Translations under genes and position numbers: made by a program
The notes under the pieces: model-generated
What the model saw: only the letters and a program-made list of their open reading frames with translations
What the model was told of the DNA's origin: nothing
The model's database searches: none
Part shown: positions 1-10,259 of the stretch, piece by piece
Numbering within the stretch: the first letter of the stretch is position 1
Layout: every line of letters begins with the position of its first letter
Assembly (NCBI GenBank): GCA_000818945.1
Contig: KN805390.1
Span: 425,935 to 489,934 of the forward strand
Reading direction: 5' to 3'
From: Schizochytrium sp. CCTCC M209059
Taxonomy: Eukaryota > Sar > Bigyra > Thraustochytrida > Thraustochytriidae
Length of the DNA stretch: 64,000 bases

Positions 1-707
1 GAGGCCCGCCCGCGCCGCCGCCGCAGCGGCCGCGCGCAAGCCCGCCCGCCTCGTCGTCCCGCGCCGCTCCCGGCCGGCGAGCGTCTGGCTGGTCTCGGGT
101 CTGTTCTCGCCTATCTCGTGGTCGCTTTCTGCACGTCGCTCTTGCAGGGCAAAGAGAAGAGAAGCCACGGAGCTCGCGATGAGACTGACCAAGACGTGAA
201 GAGCGAGAGCGCACATGCCAAGCAAGCCCGGCGGGACCCGCGTCGCGAAGACCTGCGAGCTGGTCTCGTGGTCGTTCTCTCGCTTTCCGCATGGCGCTTT
301 TGCGACGTGCCTTTGCAGAACGAAAGAGAAGGAAGACCAGGATGACGATGGACCTCACGGTTGACCAAAACATGAAAGAGCGAGAGCGCCCACGCCAAGC
401 AAGCCCGGCTGGACCCGCGTCGCGAAGACCTGCGAGCGTAGCGTCGGCCGCTCAGATCGACGCTCGGACGCGGAGCCTGGCGGAGAAAGAAGACCTGGCC
501 TCGCGCTCGCTGTCGGAGGACGAGCGACCTTTTCACCAGCGTCGGCCGCTCCAGACAGACCCGCAACGAGTGAATGACGCACGCGTCCACTGCTACGAGG
601 AGGACGAGAGCGATCGATAACGGGGAGGGCCCGAAGCAGAATCCGAAGAGCAACGTGAGGCGGCAGAGGGCGCGGCGGCGGCGGCGGCGGCGGCGTAGCG
701 CGGAGGG
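1..707. other. GC-rich 5' spacer with a diverged direct duplication
   Basis: The first 110 bases are very GC-rich, and the stretch leads into the 5' region of the GlcNAc-transferase gene. I see no convincing gene. The short open frames here are explained by a diverged direct duplication (annotated separately) and by a GGC-repeat run at about 672-695, just before the transferase ATG. Confidence 0.6.
115..440. repeat. Diverged tandem duplication, two units of about 150-177 bp
   Basis: A block beginning CTCGTGGTCG at 115 recurs at 265. The block ending AGCAAGCCCGG at 221 recurs at 398, followed in both copies by ACCCGCGTCGCGAAGACCTG. The offset grows from 150 to 177 bases across the unit, so the second copy carries net insertion. 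Antisense translations of the two units are recognisably similar, but I see no gene that accounts for them. Confidence 0.75.
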
Positions 708-2959
708 ATGATGGAGACCGCGAGGAGACCGCGCGGCAGACCGTCGGCCGCAAAGGGCGAGAGGCCCGAGAGGAGGCGGTCCGTGGTGGTCTGCGCCTTC
801 GCGTTCGTGACCCTTTGCTTCGTTGCAAACACGTTCCTGCTCATGTGGCACGTCGGCGGCGGCGACATCTACGCCCTCAAGGACCGCCTCGCAGGCCTTC
901 GCGAGCAGTACAGTCCCGACTGGGAAGCAGCTGCCGTCGCCACAGACGAACCGGCGCTAAAGGGCAAGGATGTTGCACCGCCGCTTGGGGCCTTCGCCGA
1001 GTCCAAGCCCAACAAGCCTGGCAACGTTCGGGGCAGCGCCTCCTTGCCCACAGACGAAGTCAAAGAGGAGACGCAAGCCATCAAGAGCGACTTCGTCTGG
1101 CAGGATGTATCGAGACAGGTTTCTTTTGTCCTCGTTGACCCAAAGGACTCTGCATGGGCAGAGGTGTCGGCGGATGGAGAAGCCAAGTTTCGCTTCCTCG
1201 AGGTCCGCAGAGAAGACCGCCTTGTGGAACTGCACGACTCGAATCGAGAGCTCACCGTGCTCTTGCTCGAGCAAAATAGTCTATTCAAGTTCCGTGACGA
1301 GAACTTTCGCGATCTCTACGTCGGCTTCTGGGACCGCTGGGAAGGCAAGCAGTTCGGCCCCGTTCTCGGCGCCTACACAGACGAGCAACGACCGCCAAAG
1401 CCCATCCTCGAGCTCAAAGACGCTCCTTCCCAAACCATTGTCGTCATGCTTGCGGCGTTTCGCGATCCACTCTGCGGCAACACTCTCTTTGAAGCCTTTT
1501 TCAATGCACGCTACCCGGAGCGTGTCTCAGCCATCGTTGTCGAACAAAAAGCAGATGACGACGTGTACGACTGTGTCGAGGAGTATTGCGCTCTCGTAAA
1601 AAAGAATGGCGGCACGGATGCTGACTGTCGGCGCCAAAGTGTGCGGGTGGACAAGGTACCTCTCGACCGTGCTCGAGGCGTCATGCCTGCGCGGTACAGA
1701 CAAAATTTGCTCCTCGAAGACGAAGAATTTTGCCTGCAGATTGACTCTCACAGCGCCTTTGAGTCAGAGTGGGATCAAATCGCAATTGAGGACTGGCTTT
1801 CCATAGACAATGAAATGGCTGTCATTACCGCATACCCAAACATGGTTCGGGACCGTCACGATCAACGCAACTCGCCACAACGGTGCTCGACAAAGTTCTC
1901 GGGCGACCACGAAGTCGTTCACGGCGGTAATTCGGCTGTCAATGTGCATCCAGGCCGCACACCGTATCTCATTCCCTTTTTCGGTGCCGGCACGAGCTTT
2001 AGCAAGTGCCACGCCAACTTTAACGTGCCCTATGATCCATACATGAGCTACCTCTTTGGAGGAGAGGAGTTCAACCGCGCTGCGCGTTTATTCACGTCGG
2101 GCTATGACATGTACGGCCCTAAACGAAACTTTGTGTACCATTACTATGACTCGGACGAGAAGCCACCTCAGGGCCGAATGCCTCGCCATCGTGAGTTTGC
2201 CTCTCTCTCCACACAGACTAAAAAGCTACTTGGTTCCCAAACGACGGCGCGCTGGCGCACGCTCCTCGGTCTCCCGCTAACAAAGAAGAATCCTAGTCTC
2301 TCTGTGGCTGCCATGCAAGACGCTGCGCGCTTTGGGCTTGGCACACGTCGTCGAATTGAGCAGTATGAGGCCTTTTCACGCGTTAATCTTCATGCCGCCA
2401 CGACCGAGAGTCGCTGCAAGGATTTGGGCAACATCAAGTGGCAGTCCTATGAATACGAATCTCCTTTTTACCCAGCTGGCAGGGATTGCCCGTATTACAC
2501 CATGGCTGACATTCGTCGCCATTGCTGTACAACGCTACAAAGTGTATTGCCCTCGACCACTGCCTTTTTGGAGAAGACCAACGAAGTGATTGCCGCCGAG
2601 GTCCAGCTGTCTCCTCCTGCATTCTTGTCCGAGCCATCGCAACCAATTCTCACCTCATCGAACAATGGCGCGTCGTTTGGGGCCTGTGGACCCGATTCTA
2701 AACCATGGCCGTCGCAAGCTAGCATGGCCGAAAAAGCCATGAGCAAAGGCGAGACGTCGCGATCGAACGACGGAGCTGACTCAGGGAAGAGTCGCATCTT
2801 CAATGACGACAAAATTGGCCAAGAACAAGGCTACCATGAAGACTTCGAGGACCAGGACGAAGATGAGGAGGCCCAAGGCGAGGGCAGGAGTGATGTTGAT
2901 GATGATGAAGAGGAGGAGGAAGAGGTCAAGGGAGGTGAGAGTGAACATGACGACGATAA

Positions 2960-2990
<31 letters not shown>

Positions 2991-3134
2991 AATGATGACG
3001 ATGAAGACCAAGACGACGAGGATCAAGCTGAGATCGAAGAAGAGGAGAGGGAGGATGCTGAAGACGCTGCTGCGTCTGGCGCCCTGCTTGACGTTGACGT
3101 ATCGGAACAAGACGCCTTGGACGATTCAAGTTAG
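708..3134 (+). CDS. GlcNAc-transferase family type II membrane glycosyltransferase
   Basis: This 808-residue protein has a short basic cytosolic tail, one signal-anchor helix at about residues 26-48, a stem, and a luminal catalytic region at about 243-520. The catalytic part opens with VVMLAAFRDPLCGNTLFEAF. It contains paired cysteines around 289-307 and an acidic/His metal-site candidate D-S-H at 346-348 within CLQIDSHSAF. A later GGEEFNRAARLFTSGYD stretch is typical of the GlcNAc (PF11397, GT60-like) polypeptide alpha-GlcNAc-transferases. Known members add GlcNAc to hydroxyproline or Ser/Thr of proteins, in the cytosol (Dictyostelium Skp1) or in the Golgi (trypanosomes). The anchor here argues for the Golgi. 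The last 90 or so residues are an acidic Asp/Glu tail of unknown role. Two adjacent ATGs (708 and 711) make the start uncertain by one residue. Family assignment is firm, substrate unknown. Confidence 0.85.
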
Positions 3135-3490
3135 GGAGAGATTACGAGAGAGAAAGATGGCGTGAGAAAGTACGGTTTTGATAGTTCAAATGAACACCTT
3201 TATCTCTCGCTATACCATTTCCGCCCGTTCAATATTTTTCGCGTCGCGTTAAAGCTCACGCTCGTGCACTTACGTTCGGGTTTTACGACACAAACAAAAG
3301 GCGCGACAGGTTCTCGAAAGAGAGAGAAAAGGATGAAAGAAAGAAAAATGGAAATAAAAGCTCGATTGCGAAAGTTAATCATTATCACCATTTACAGAGA
3401 GACCACGTGTCTGTCTATACAGACGGAGACGTCTCTGCTCGCATTCGTAACGAACAAGGAGTTGAGCGGCCCAGGGCCTGTCGCAAGCGA
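3135..3490. other. Convergent 3' spacer
   Basis: This lies between the 3' ends of the GlcNAc-transferase and SDHAF4 genes. It is AT-richer than the coding DNA and holds no gene I can support. It presumably carries the two 3' UTRs and polyadenylation signals. Confidence 0.5.
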
Positions 3491-3841
3491 TCAAGAGAAG
3501 TCTGTGCAGCGACCCTTTTGCGCCCAGTCACCATAGCGCGTCGGCTCGCCCGTTCGGGGCCCGTTCCACTCCCCTGTGTCCGGGTTGAACATGTCGACAA
3601 AGTCATCGTCGTCCTCCTCGACGCCTGGAGACGCGTTTCGCGCCTTGGCTGGCTTGGCCCCGGCCTCGGCGTCCTTGTCCGTGTCCAACATCTCGTCGAG
3701 AGCGGCATCGGACTTGCCCACGCGCGCGAACCGGCTAAACTTCTCAAAAATGGACCGCTTCTTCTCCTCCAGCAGCACTGCGCTCCCGTGCAGCCCGCGG
3801 CTGCCCCCGCGCGCCACCCACGCGCGCCCTGCCGACAGCAT
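3491..3841 (-). CDS. SDHAF4: Succinate dehydrogenase assembly factor 4 (SDHAF4-like)
   Basis: A small protein of about 116 residues. The C-terminal signature reads FNPDTGEWNGPRTGEPTRYG followed by DWAQKGRCTDF. This is the hallmark of the DUF1674/SDHAF4 family, which binds flavinylated SdhA in the mitochondrial matrix before complex II assembly. The N-terminus chosen here (MLSAGRAWVARGG) is Arg-rich and lacks acids, as expected of a mitochondrial presequence. An in-frame ATG 21 codons upstream (3904) would add a hydrophobic stretch and is less likely. The region between is acidic (VEEDDDDFVDM). The gene is transcribed away from the TTL-like gene, and the 18-bp repeat array lies in the shared 5' spacer. 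Confidence 0.88.
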   Translation of the reverse strand: MLSAGRAWVARGGSRGLHGSAVLLEEKKRSIFEKFSRFARVGKSDAALDEMLDTDKDAEAGAKPAKARNASPGVEEDDDDFVDMFNPDTGEWNGPRTGEPTRYGDWAQKGRCTDFS

Positions 3842-4661
3842 CGTCTTGGTCTCTCTCTTTTGAGCTTTTGCTGCTGTGACGACGAGAAGGAGGCACTGCG
3901 CCATCGGCGAGTGAACGGACGGAGAACACCGAAGCGAAAAGAACAGCCTGTGGCCTGGGTCAAATGCAAGTTCAAGTTTAGCAAGTTCGAAGAGACGTTT
4001 GAAGTTCGAGAGACTTTCGAAGTACGAGAGACTTTCGAAGTTCGAGAGACTTTATTGGAAGACTTTCTTGGACTTGTCGTTTTTAGACGGGATTTCAACT
4101 CAGCTCCTAGCTCAGCAAATGTTGTCTCCATCGTCGATATTCTCGTGCACGCACCCCTGAATGTCTGTGGCGATAGTCACTGAAGGACTTCCGCCAATAT
4201 TGCAGTCTTCGAAGACCATTTTCATTTTTTTCAAAGACGACAAATGCTTGCGAGCTTGCTAATCTTCTTGGTGTCTGCTTGCAGGGAGTACATGTGCATG
4301 CAGATGCAAGATCAGCTGCAGCTACATTTTACACGTCATCGTCAGATCAGACCCAGACCAAGTTTGTCAGTAGAGCAATATTAAGTTTTCAAGGAGGAAA
4401 AGGTGGATTATCCTTCCCGTATTGGCCTAGGCATGAATGAAACAAGGTGATCATTCAAGTCGTGATTCACTGCATTCACATCTGTACGCATCCTCGGCTC
4501 GGTCGGCTTCCAGCATGATTTTAATGGAATCCAAACAAACGAAGCTTCTTCATTTTCTCTCAACGCAAAAGAGGAGCGTGATTGTGTGGTTTCTCCTCGC
4601 TGACTGTCTTCTGTGCCTTTCCTCCCCGTCATCTGCTTGGTGGTAAATCGGCTGGGTCACG
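3842..4661. other. Divergent promoter spacer between SDHAF4 and the TTL-like gene
   Basis: The two flanking genes are transcribed away from this spacer, so both promoters should lie here. It contains an 18-bp tandem array at 3985-4057 and otherwise unremarkable sequence. I see no additional gene. Confidence 0.5.
3985..4057. repeat. 18-bp tandem repeat with TTCGAA palindromes
   Basis: Four units begin GTTCGA/GTACGA at 3985, 4004, 4022 and 4040, each of the form GTTCGAGAGACTTTCGAA. The first unit is one base longer and diverged, and the last loses its end. The junctions create TTCGAA palindromes. The array sits 145 bases upstream of the SDHAF4 start, in its probable 5' UTR or promoter. Confidence 0.85.
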
Positions 4662-7600
4662 ATGCCAAACCGTCTTCTTCTCCAACATCTTCTTCACGCC
4701 AAGCAAGGCCTGCGACCTCGGTCGGCGATCGGACGCGCCTGCTGCAGCAGGATGCGGGCCATTGGTCGCGACGAGGGCAGCGGCCTTGCTCGCTCAGCGC
4801 GCGCAGCGGCCGCGGGCCTGGGCGCTGCGCTCGCGGGAGCCGCGCATGTCTTGCGACCCGCCATGCAGCGCGGTTGCGAAGGGGCGCGGCGCCTGACGGC
4901 CTGGCTCGCCGCGAGGGCGGCCGATCGAGCACGCGGGGGCGCATACGAGCTAAAGAAGATCGCGCGGCGAAAGTTACGCAAACACAAGTGGCTTCGCAAG
5001 AAACGCACGCGCAGAATCATCATCTTCGCGCTCTTCGTGCTGTGGGACGTCCAAATGGGCGTCACGTCCATGTACTTGTGGTGGCAGGACCCCGAGACGA
5101 CTTTGCCACCGCAACACATTGAGATCCGCGACAAGGTGCTCGAGTATAGACTCAAGGCACAGCAGGACGCCGCGGCCAATGACCTCATTGAGGAACGTGT
5201 CAAGGCCGGTATCGAGGAGCGCATCTCGCGGGAGTTTGCCACCTTCGAGGCCCGACACGAGGAAACAGAGTCCCCAGAGCGAAAAGACCAGCGCGAACGT
5301 GTGCGCGAGCACAAGGACCGAACGGCCTCGGAGATGCGAGGCAAGATTGAGAAACTACGCGAGAGAAATCGTTTTGCGCTCTTTGATGAGTCGCAGGCCC
5401 TCCAGCGTTTGCAGACCAGCCTGCGCGGGACGCGGTCGACCAAGTCGTCGGCCGCAAGACGCAAGGACGCGAAAACCAGCCAGCAGCAGCAGTCGGGACC
5501 AAGAGACCCTCAAGGGCTGCTTCGATCAGCTTTTCAACAACTTGGATATGCAGAAGGCACCCTTTCGGACAGCCCCGTGTGGCTCCTGGCCCCTGGGCTC
5601 GAATGCCAAGGCGAGGAGATCACAAGCGCCATAAATCTTTACGCGGACCCTTCCAGCGTGGGCGTCTTTTGCTACGGCGACGCCAATTGGGTCGCACACC
5701 TTGGCCGTAAAGACGTGCTCGACCAGAGGCTTCAATGGTTCGACCTCAAGCTGCATCGCCACAAAGACTGTATCCAGTATTCAAACTTTGTGCCGTGGAC
5801 CTTGGCCATCAACCCAGGCACCGATCTCGCGGAACTCGAGCAAAAGGTGGCAGAAACCGCTTCGGGAAACGGTCTTTACATTATCAAACACCAAAAGCCG
5901 CTCGACGAGCTCACGGCTGCCGCCGCGGCGCAGAACCTGCCAGCCGTGTCGTCAAGCCCGGTCAAGGCCATCAAGGCGCTGCGCAAGCGCGGCCAGGACA
6001 AGGAAGGTCTCATTGTTCAGAGCTTCAAGTCCAATGCCCTTTTGTGGGAGGGCCGCCGCTTCGTCGTGCGCACCTGGGCATTTATCGTGAGTTCGCGGCC
6101 CTTTCTGGCACTTTATCACGACGGCGTCATCCTGCGCAGCATTGAAAGCGCCCACGCGCGCTTCCCAAGCAAGCAAAAGTCGCTTCGCGCGCGACTGGCA
6201 AACATTACTTCGCGGCAGAGCGAGCACCCGGAATTCCCGCAGCGCTCGCACGAAGCATTTGGCTGCATGGACGACTTGCAGCGCTATCTGAATGGAGCTT
6301 TCAAGAATGCGGAGATGCTGCACTACACGGATCTTGTACTCAAACCTTATCTCAAGCGTCTCATGAACTTTGTGCTGCATGCGCTGCGTCGCGAGCACGA
6401 ACACGAGACGCCGGTCTGGGCGCTCCAGCACCTTTGCTTTGATTTTAGCATTGACGCGAACTGGAACGTCTGGCTTCTCGATGCCTCGCCTTCGTGCGAT
6501 CCGCAGCTCGCTGCGCCCGAGGTCACTTCAAGCTGCAAGCGTGCCAGCCTACAGGCTCTCGGCACTACAGCAGCTAACATCGCCGAGCAGGTCTATATGC
6601 AGCGTAAGAGCAAGCATCGTGGCTCTTGGCTCGATCACGTCGACCTGGGCACCTTTGAGATTCTATTTGATAGCGAGTCCTCCGTTCATGCCCATGACGC
6701 TGTCCAAGAGGTCTGCAAGCGATCGACCTATCAAGACTTTCGAAAGCGCCAAACCTTTGGCAAACGCGTCGTGCAAGAACTTTTGGCATGGGACGGACGT
6801 CCGCCAGAGAAGCTCTTTGTGTCTGACGATGCTGCGCATGGTACTCATGATGCATGGCAATGTCCCGCTTGCGGTTATCGGAATAGTCCTGGGTCTACGC
6901 ATTGTGATTACTGCGGGAGCGCTCACGGCACGCATTCCGGAGAAGGCCTTCCCAGTGATTCTCACGAAGGCTTGACGAAACAATCTCCTCTGTCGCCGAT
7001 TACGAACCCGCGCACATCCGACACAATTTCGAGAGCAGATGCAGGCTCTTTCGACATGCACAATGACCATTTCTCCAGACCAGACGATCGAGGTTTCGGA
7101 GTGGAGGAGGAAATGGAAGCCTTTTTGCATCGTGATGCCAATGATGGGAACAGCGGCAGCAATGCTGGCGGTGCACAGCCTTCGGCGACCCCCCAGGGCC
7201 CAGTCATGACACAAACAACAGCGACCTTCGACGTCAAGGTACGTCAGATGATGTGCGCGGGCAAGGCATTCGACATCAAAGAATCCGTAGAAATGATCGG
7301 ATTTGACATTGAGCCACTCCGAACATCCACTTACCATGCGTGCTGCTCATCTTGTGCCATCAATCCGCGTTGTGTGGGATTTACCTATGTAGCAAATGCC
7401 TTTCAGTGCTGGCTCAAATCGCAAGTCGGTCCCGAGGGCTATCAACGTGATCGCACGTCGGGTATTTTGAGCACGAGCGCGGGCGCAATCAGTGGGGTAG
7501 GCCCTGTGGGTGGAGCCGCCGGCTGGAATACGCAGCCCTCGGTGCAAACACAGCGCACACAGATGCAACCAACATCGCAAATGGCGCGTCGCGCATACTA

Positions 7601-8075
7601 TCGACAGAAACTTGTTGATCTCTTTACCGAACACGATCCAAACAAGTTAAGCAAAGTGGACGTTCTTCTCGATAGATACCGAGGTAACGAGGAGCACTTT
7701 CTTTTGCGAACAACGCAACAGTACGAGGAAATCGCGCAGCAAGCAAAGGCACGTGCGGCGCAACGCAACCGTCTTAGTGCCAGCGCCCCGATCAATTCCC
7801 GAACAGGAGCGAATAGCTGGCCTGGGGCAGGTTCTGGCCCCGGTTTGGGGACTGGCACTGGCACTGGCATGGGTGCCACAATGCCGAGCGGTGACATTGA
7901 TCATCGGGCCCGGGATGCGCATGGATTGACATTGGACGATTATCGCGACAGGGTACGACAAATTTTTGCCAAGAACGATCCTTCCAAACTGAGCGACGTC
8001 GACGCCCTGCTCCAGCATTTTGCAGGCAAGGAAATGCAGCTCGTGGAGTTTCTCATGAAAAAATACAATAGCTAA
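4662..8075 (+). CDS. Membrane-anchored tubulin-tyrosine-ligase-like protein with RanBP2 zinc finger, PAN-like module and C-terminal repeats
   Basis: This 1137-residue protein has a basic region and one membrane helix at about 118-141, then a charged coiled-coil-like stretch (145-250). A TTL-like ATP-grasp region follows at about 300-650, with YIIKHQ (406-411), LIVQSFKSNALLWEGRRFVV (450-469), NIT (514-516) and LCFDFSIDANWNVWLLDASP (591-610). In active TTL/TTLLs the last motif normally reads E-V-N-x-S-P. Here it is D-A-S-P, so metal and nucleotide binding may be weakened. Next come a RanBP2-type zinc finger (W732 to C751, C-x2-C-x10-C-x2-C), a Cys-rich PAN/apple-like module (865-917), and two copies (979-1021 and 1093-1135) of a motif of the form KLS.VD.LL....G.E.....L found at the C-termini of flagellate proteins. 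TTL relatives ligate amino acids to tubulin or other proteins. The substrate here is unknown. Confidence 0.8.
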   Translation: MPNRLLLQHLLHAKQGLRPRSAIGRACCSRMRAIGRDEGSGLARSARAAAAGLGAALAGAAHVLRPAMQRGCEGARRLTAWLAARAADRARGGAYELKKIARRKLRKHKWLRKKRTRRIIIFALFVLWDVQMGVTSMYLWWQDPETTLPPQHIEIRDKVLEYRLKAQQDAAANDLIEERVKAGIEERISREFATFEARHEETESPERKDQRERVREHKDRTASEMRGKIEKLRERNRFALFDESQALQRLQTSLRGTRSTKSSAARRKDAKTSQQQQSGPRDPQGLLRSAFQQLGYAEGTLSDSPVWLLAPGLECQGEEITSAINLYADPSSVGVFCYGDANWVAHLGRKDVLDQRLQWFDLKLHRHKDCIQYSNFVPWTLAINPGTDLAELEQKVAETASGNGLYIIKHQKPLDELTAAAAAQNLPAVSSSPVKAIKALRKRGQDKEGLIVQSFKSNALLWEGRRFVVRTWAFIVSSRPFLALYHDGVILRSIESAHARFPSKQKSLRARLANITSRQSEHPEFPQRSHEAFGCMDDLQRYLNGAFKNAEMLHYTDLVLKPYLKRLMNFVLHALRREHEHETPVWALQHLCFDFSIDANWNVWLLDASPSCDPQLAAPEVTSSCKRASLQALGTTAANIAEQVYMQRKSKHRGSWLDHVDLGTFEILFDSESSVHAHDAVQEVCKRSTYQDFRKRQTFGKRVVQELLAWDGRPPEKLFVSDDAAHGTHDAWQCPACGYRNSPGSTHCDYCGSAHGTHSGEGLPSDSHEGLTKQSPLSPITNPRTSDTISRADAGSFDMHNDHFSRPDDRGFGVEEEMEAFLHRDANDGNSGSNAGGAQPSATPQGPVMTQTTATFDVKVRQMMCAGKAFDIKESVEMIGFDIEPLRTSTYHACCSSCAINPRCVGFTYVANAFQCWLKSQVGPEGYQRDRTSGILSTSAGAISGVGPVGGAAGWNTQPSVQTQRTQMQPTSQMARRAYYRQKLVDLFTEHDPNKLSKVDVLLDRYRGNEEHFLLRTTQQYEEIAQQAKARAAQRNRLSASAPINSRTGANSWPGAGSGPGLGTGTGTGMGATMPSGDIDHRARDAHGLTLDDYRDRVRQIFAKNDPSKLSDVDALLQHFAGKEMQLVEFLMKKYNS

Positions 8076-8208
8076 TAGGGCGGGAGAGAGAAAGAGAGGG
8101 CCGTCACAAATAAGCTCTAGGCTCCCCCAATCCATGCATGGGAGGGACTCGTTTCTTCATTTTCCTTTTCTCTAGACACAAAGAAAAGGATGTCAGCCAG
8201 CCATCTAT

Positions 8209-9762
8209 CTACTCGACGGTGCTCAGCACGAGATCAACGGTCCCGGAAAGCTTTTGCAAATCCTTTTGCAAACGAAGCTCAGAATGCAGCTGCGTCTGAA
8301 GTTTGACAAAAAGCTCATCGACCAGCACGCTCTGTCCGAGGTCGGCAGTACAGGAACGCAAAAGCACGTCGCTGACTTGGACGAGAAGCGACGAGAAGCG
8401 TGGGTTTGCAATGTACTTGATGACAAAGGACAAAATGGGCTCGAGAGATGTGTCGTCACGAGCGGCCAGAGCGGCCTCGAGACCGTTGCGGTGAATGAGC
8501 TCTTCCAAGAGCGCGGCGACAACGGCGGGTTGCCGCGTGCCCAGCACCTCGTCGAGAGCCTGTTTGTAGTTGTACTTTTGCAAATGTTTTTCGTACTTTT
8601 TCAGCCGTGTACGACGCGCCACCGAGGCCTTGAAGTCACCCGGGGCCGGTCCGACGTTGCCACCGCGCATGAAGAAGCGCCTGGTGCCGCCGCGCGGCAT
8701 GTCGAGGCCAGCGCCTGCGGCAATTTCGGCTTGCGTGCCAGTCTTTTCCTCTTTGGCAGACACGCGCTTGCGGACGACGGCTTGGCCCGAAACGCAACCA
8801 ACAACGAGCGTGGAGTTATCCGTCGACATGCCAGCACAAAGAATGCCCTGACCGCTGCCAATGGCAACGCTCGCCGTGCATTCGAGCGAGTCGGCGTCGT
8901 GAACTTTGATGAGGCCGTCCAGCGAGCCAGACAAGAGACGCAAGTTCGTGCCATCCTGGAAAAGACTTGTGACGGTACGCTGGTGATCGTCAAGCTCGCG
9001 AAGCTTTTGGCCGCCGGCGCGTACGTCCCACACAAACACCTTGCTGTGCACGGCTGCTGCGATGCGATAGCCGTCGCGAAAAGCAAGAACGTCCTCGACG
9101 GGTCCGCCTTGATCGAGAGAAAGCGCAGCTGTTTGGGAGGGGGCGCGCACGTCCCAGAGCTTTACCGTGTGATCGTATGAGCCCGTGGCCCACACCTCGG
9201 GTCCAGCACTTTCAACACCTTTAATGCCCGCGCCGGTGCCAACAAAAGCAGCGCAGCGAACCTGATCCGTATGTCCACGAAAGACGCCAACTTCTTCCTC
9301 CGTGGTGATGTCCCACTGACGCACTGTTTTGTCGTGCGAGCAGGAGAGCACAAAGCTTCCCGTGGGCGACCAGTTTGTCGAGCGGACAGGGCCAGTATGG
9401 CCCTTGAGCAAGCGCATCAGGTTCCCCTTGGCGGACTCGAATACATAGACTTGGCCATTTTCGCAGCCTGCCGCCATGAGTTTGCCATCGTACCGATAGC
9501 TCGGTCCATACGCCATGTCTTTGAAGCGCGCGAGCGTGCGTCTCAGCTTGCCTGAGCGGCCGTCATAGATGCCCACGCGGGTGCCTGACGCGAGCGCATA
9601 CTCGAAGCTTGATCCCGGACTAAATGCGAGGCCTGTAACGGGCCCACTAAAGCGCAAGGGTTCGCCGGCATTGGTGCGGAACTGTTTCCAGTACCTTTCC
9701 TCGGCGGACTCGTTGACAGTCTCGCGCACAAACTGCTGCTTGTTGAGCCGCTGGAACTCCAT
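8209..9762 (-). CDS. UTP15: UTP15-like U3 snoRNP / small-subunit processome WD40 protein
   Basis: A 517-residue protein. A short N-terminal segment (MEFQRLNKQQFVRETVNESA) precedes six to seven WD40 blades at about 45-340. Recognisable blade ends include SHDKTVRQWDI, SYDHTVKLWDV and VFVWDVRAGGQ. The C-terminal helical region from about 375, with RLKKYEKHLQKYNYKQALDE and VVAALLEELIHRNGLEAALA, matches the UTP15 C-terminal domain. In yeast and humans that domain lies in the t-UTP/UtpA complex, needed for pre-18S rRNA processing and rDNA transcription in the nucleolus. The ATG at 9762 has a strong context (GCGACCATGG). The frame upstream has no better ATG and runs into a TTGC tetranucleotide repeat. 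It converges on the TTL-like gene with 133 bases between stop codons. Confidence 0.93.
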   Translation of the reverse strand: MEFQRLNKQQFVRETVNESAEERYWKQFRTNAGEPLRFSGPVTGLAFSPGSSFEYALASGTRVGIYDGRSGKLRRTLARFKDMAYGPSYRYDGKLMAAGCENGQVYVFESAKGNLMRLLKGHTGPVRSTNWSPTGSFVLSCSHDKTVRQWDITTEEEVGVFRGHTDQVRCAAFVGTGAGIKGVESAGPEVWATGSYDHTVKLWDVRAPSQTAALSLDQGGPVEDVLAFRDGYRIAAAVHSKVFVWDVRAGGQKLRELDDHQRTVTSLFQDGTNLRLLSGSLDGLIKVHDADSLECTASVAIGSGQGILCAGMSTDNSTLVVGCVSGQAVVRKRVSAKEEKTGTQAEIAAGAGLDMPRGGTRRFFMRGGNVGPAPGDFKASVARRTRLKKYEKHLQKYNYKQALDEVLGTRQPAVVAALLEELIHRNGLEAALAARDDTSLEPILSFVIKYIANPRFSSLLVQVSDVLLRSCTADLGQSVLVDELFVKLQTQLHSELRLQKDLQKLSGTVDLVLSTVE

Positions 9763-10259
9763 GGTCGCAAGCAAGCAAGCAAGCAAGTCGATCAACTAAG
9801 CCACTCACACGCTCGCTTGCTCACTCGCTCGGTGTCAGCGTTGCTGGCCGACACGTCGCGCGCCCGCTGGCTGTCGCCCGCTCGCTCGCTGGCTGCCTGG
9901 CTAGCTGGCTGGCCCTCCGCGCCACGAGCTCGCCTGCGTCGGAGCTCTGCTCTGGTGGTCGTCGGGGATTGGCGCCCCGTCCAACCAGCCAGCCAAGGAG
10001 GGGCGGGCCCCGCATAGCAGGTGACATAGCGTCAAGTCTGTATTTCCCTAGTAGTAAACCTGTATGAGAAGTAAAATGCATGGTGGTCGCTGTCGAAGGA
10101 GCGGCGAAGTGAGTGACCAAGATGGCAAAGCACGTCCACGATCACTTGGGGGACAAGGAGGCGGAGAATGCACGTTTCGTTCCGGGAGAAGGGGGGAGGG
10201 AGGTTTATAGTGTTATATTTTTCTCGATCGGCGGTGGTATTATGAGCTAATTTTAATCT
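9763..10259. other. Spacer between UTP15 start and lectin 3' end
   Basis: This holds the UTP15 promoter (minus-strand transcription starts here), with GCAAGCAAGC and (GCTC/GCTG)n-like microsatellites at 9765-9920, and the 3' UTR of the lectin gene. I see no other gene. Confidence 0.45.

Noticed and set aside
8254..9180. 308-codon open frame antisense to UTP15
   Set aside because: It mirrors the WD40 gene and shows no family motif. The UTP15 call on the other strand is strong.
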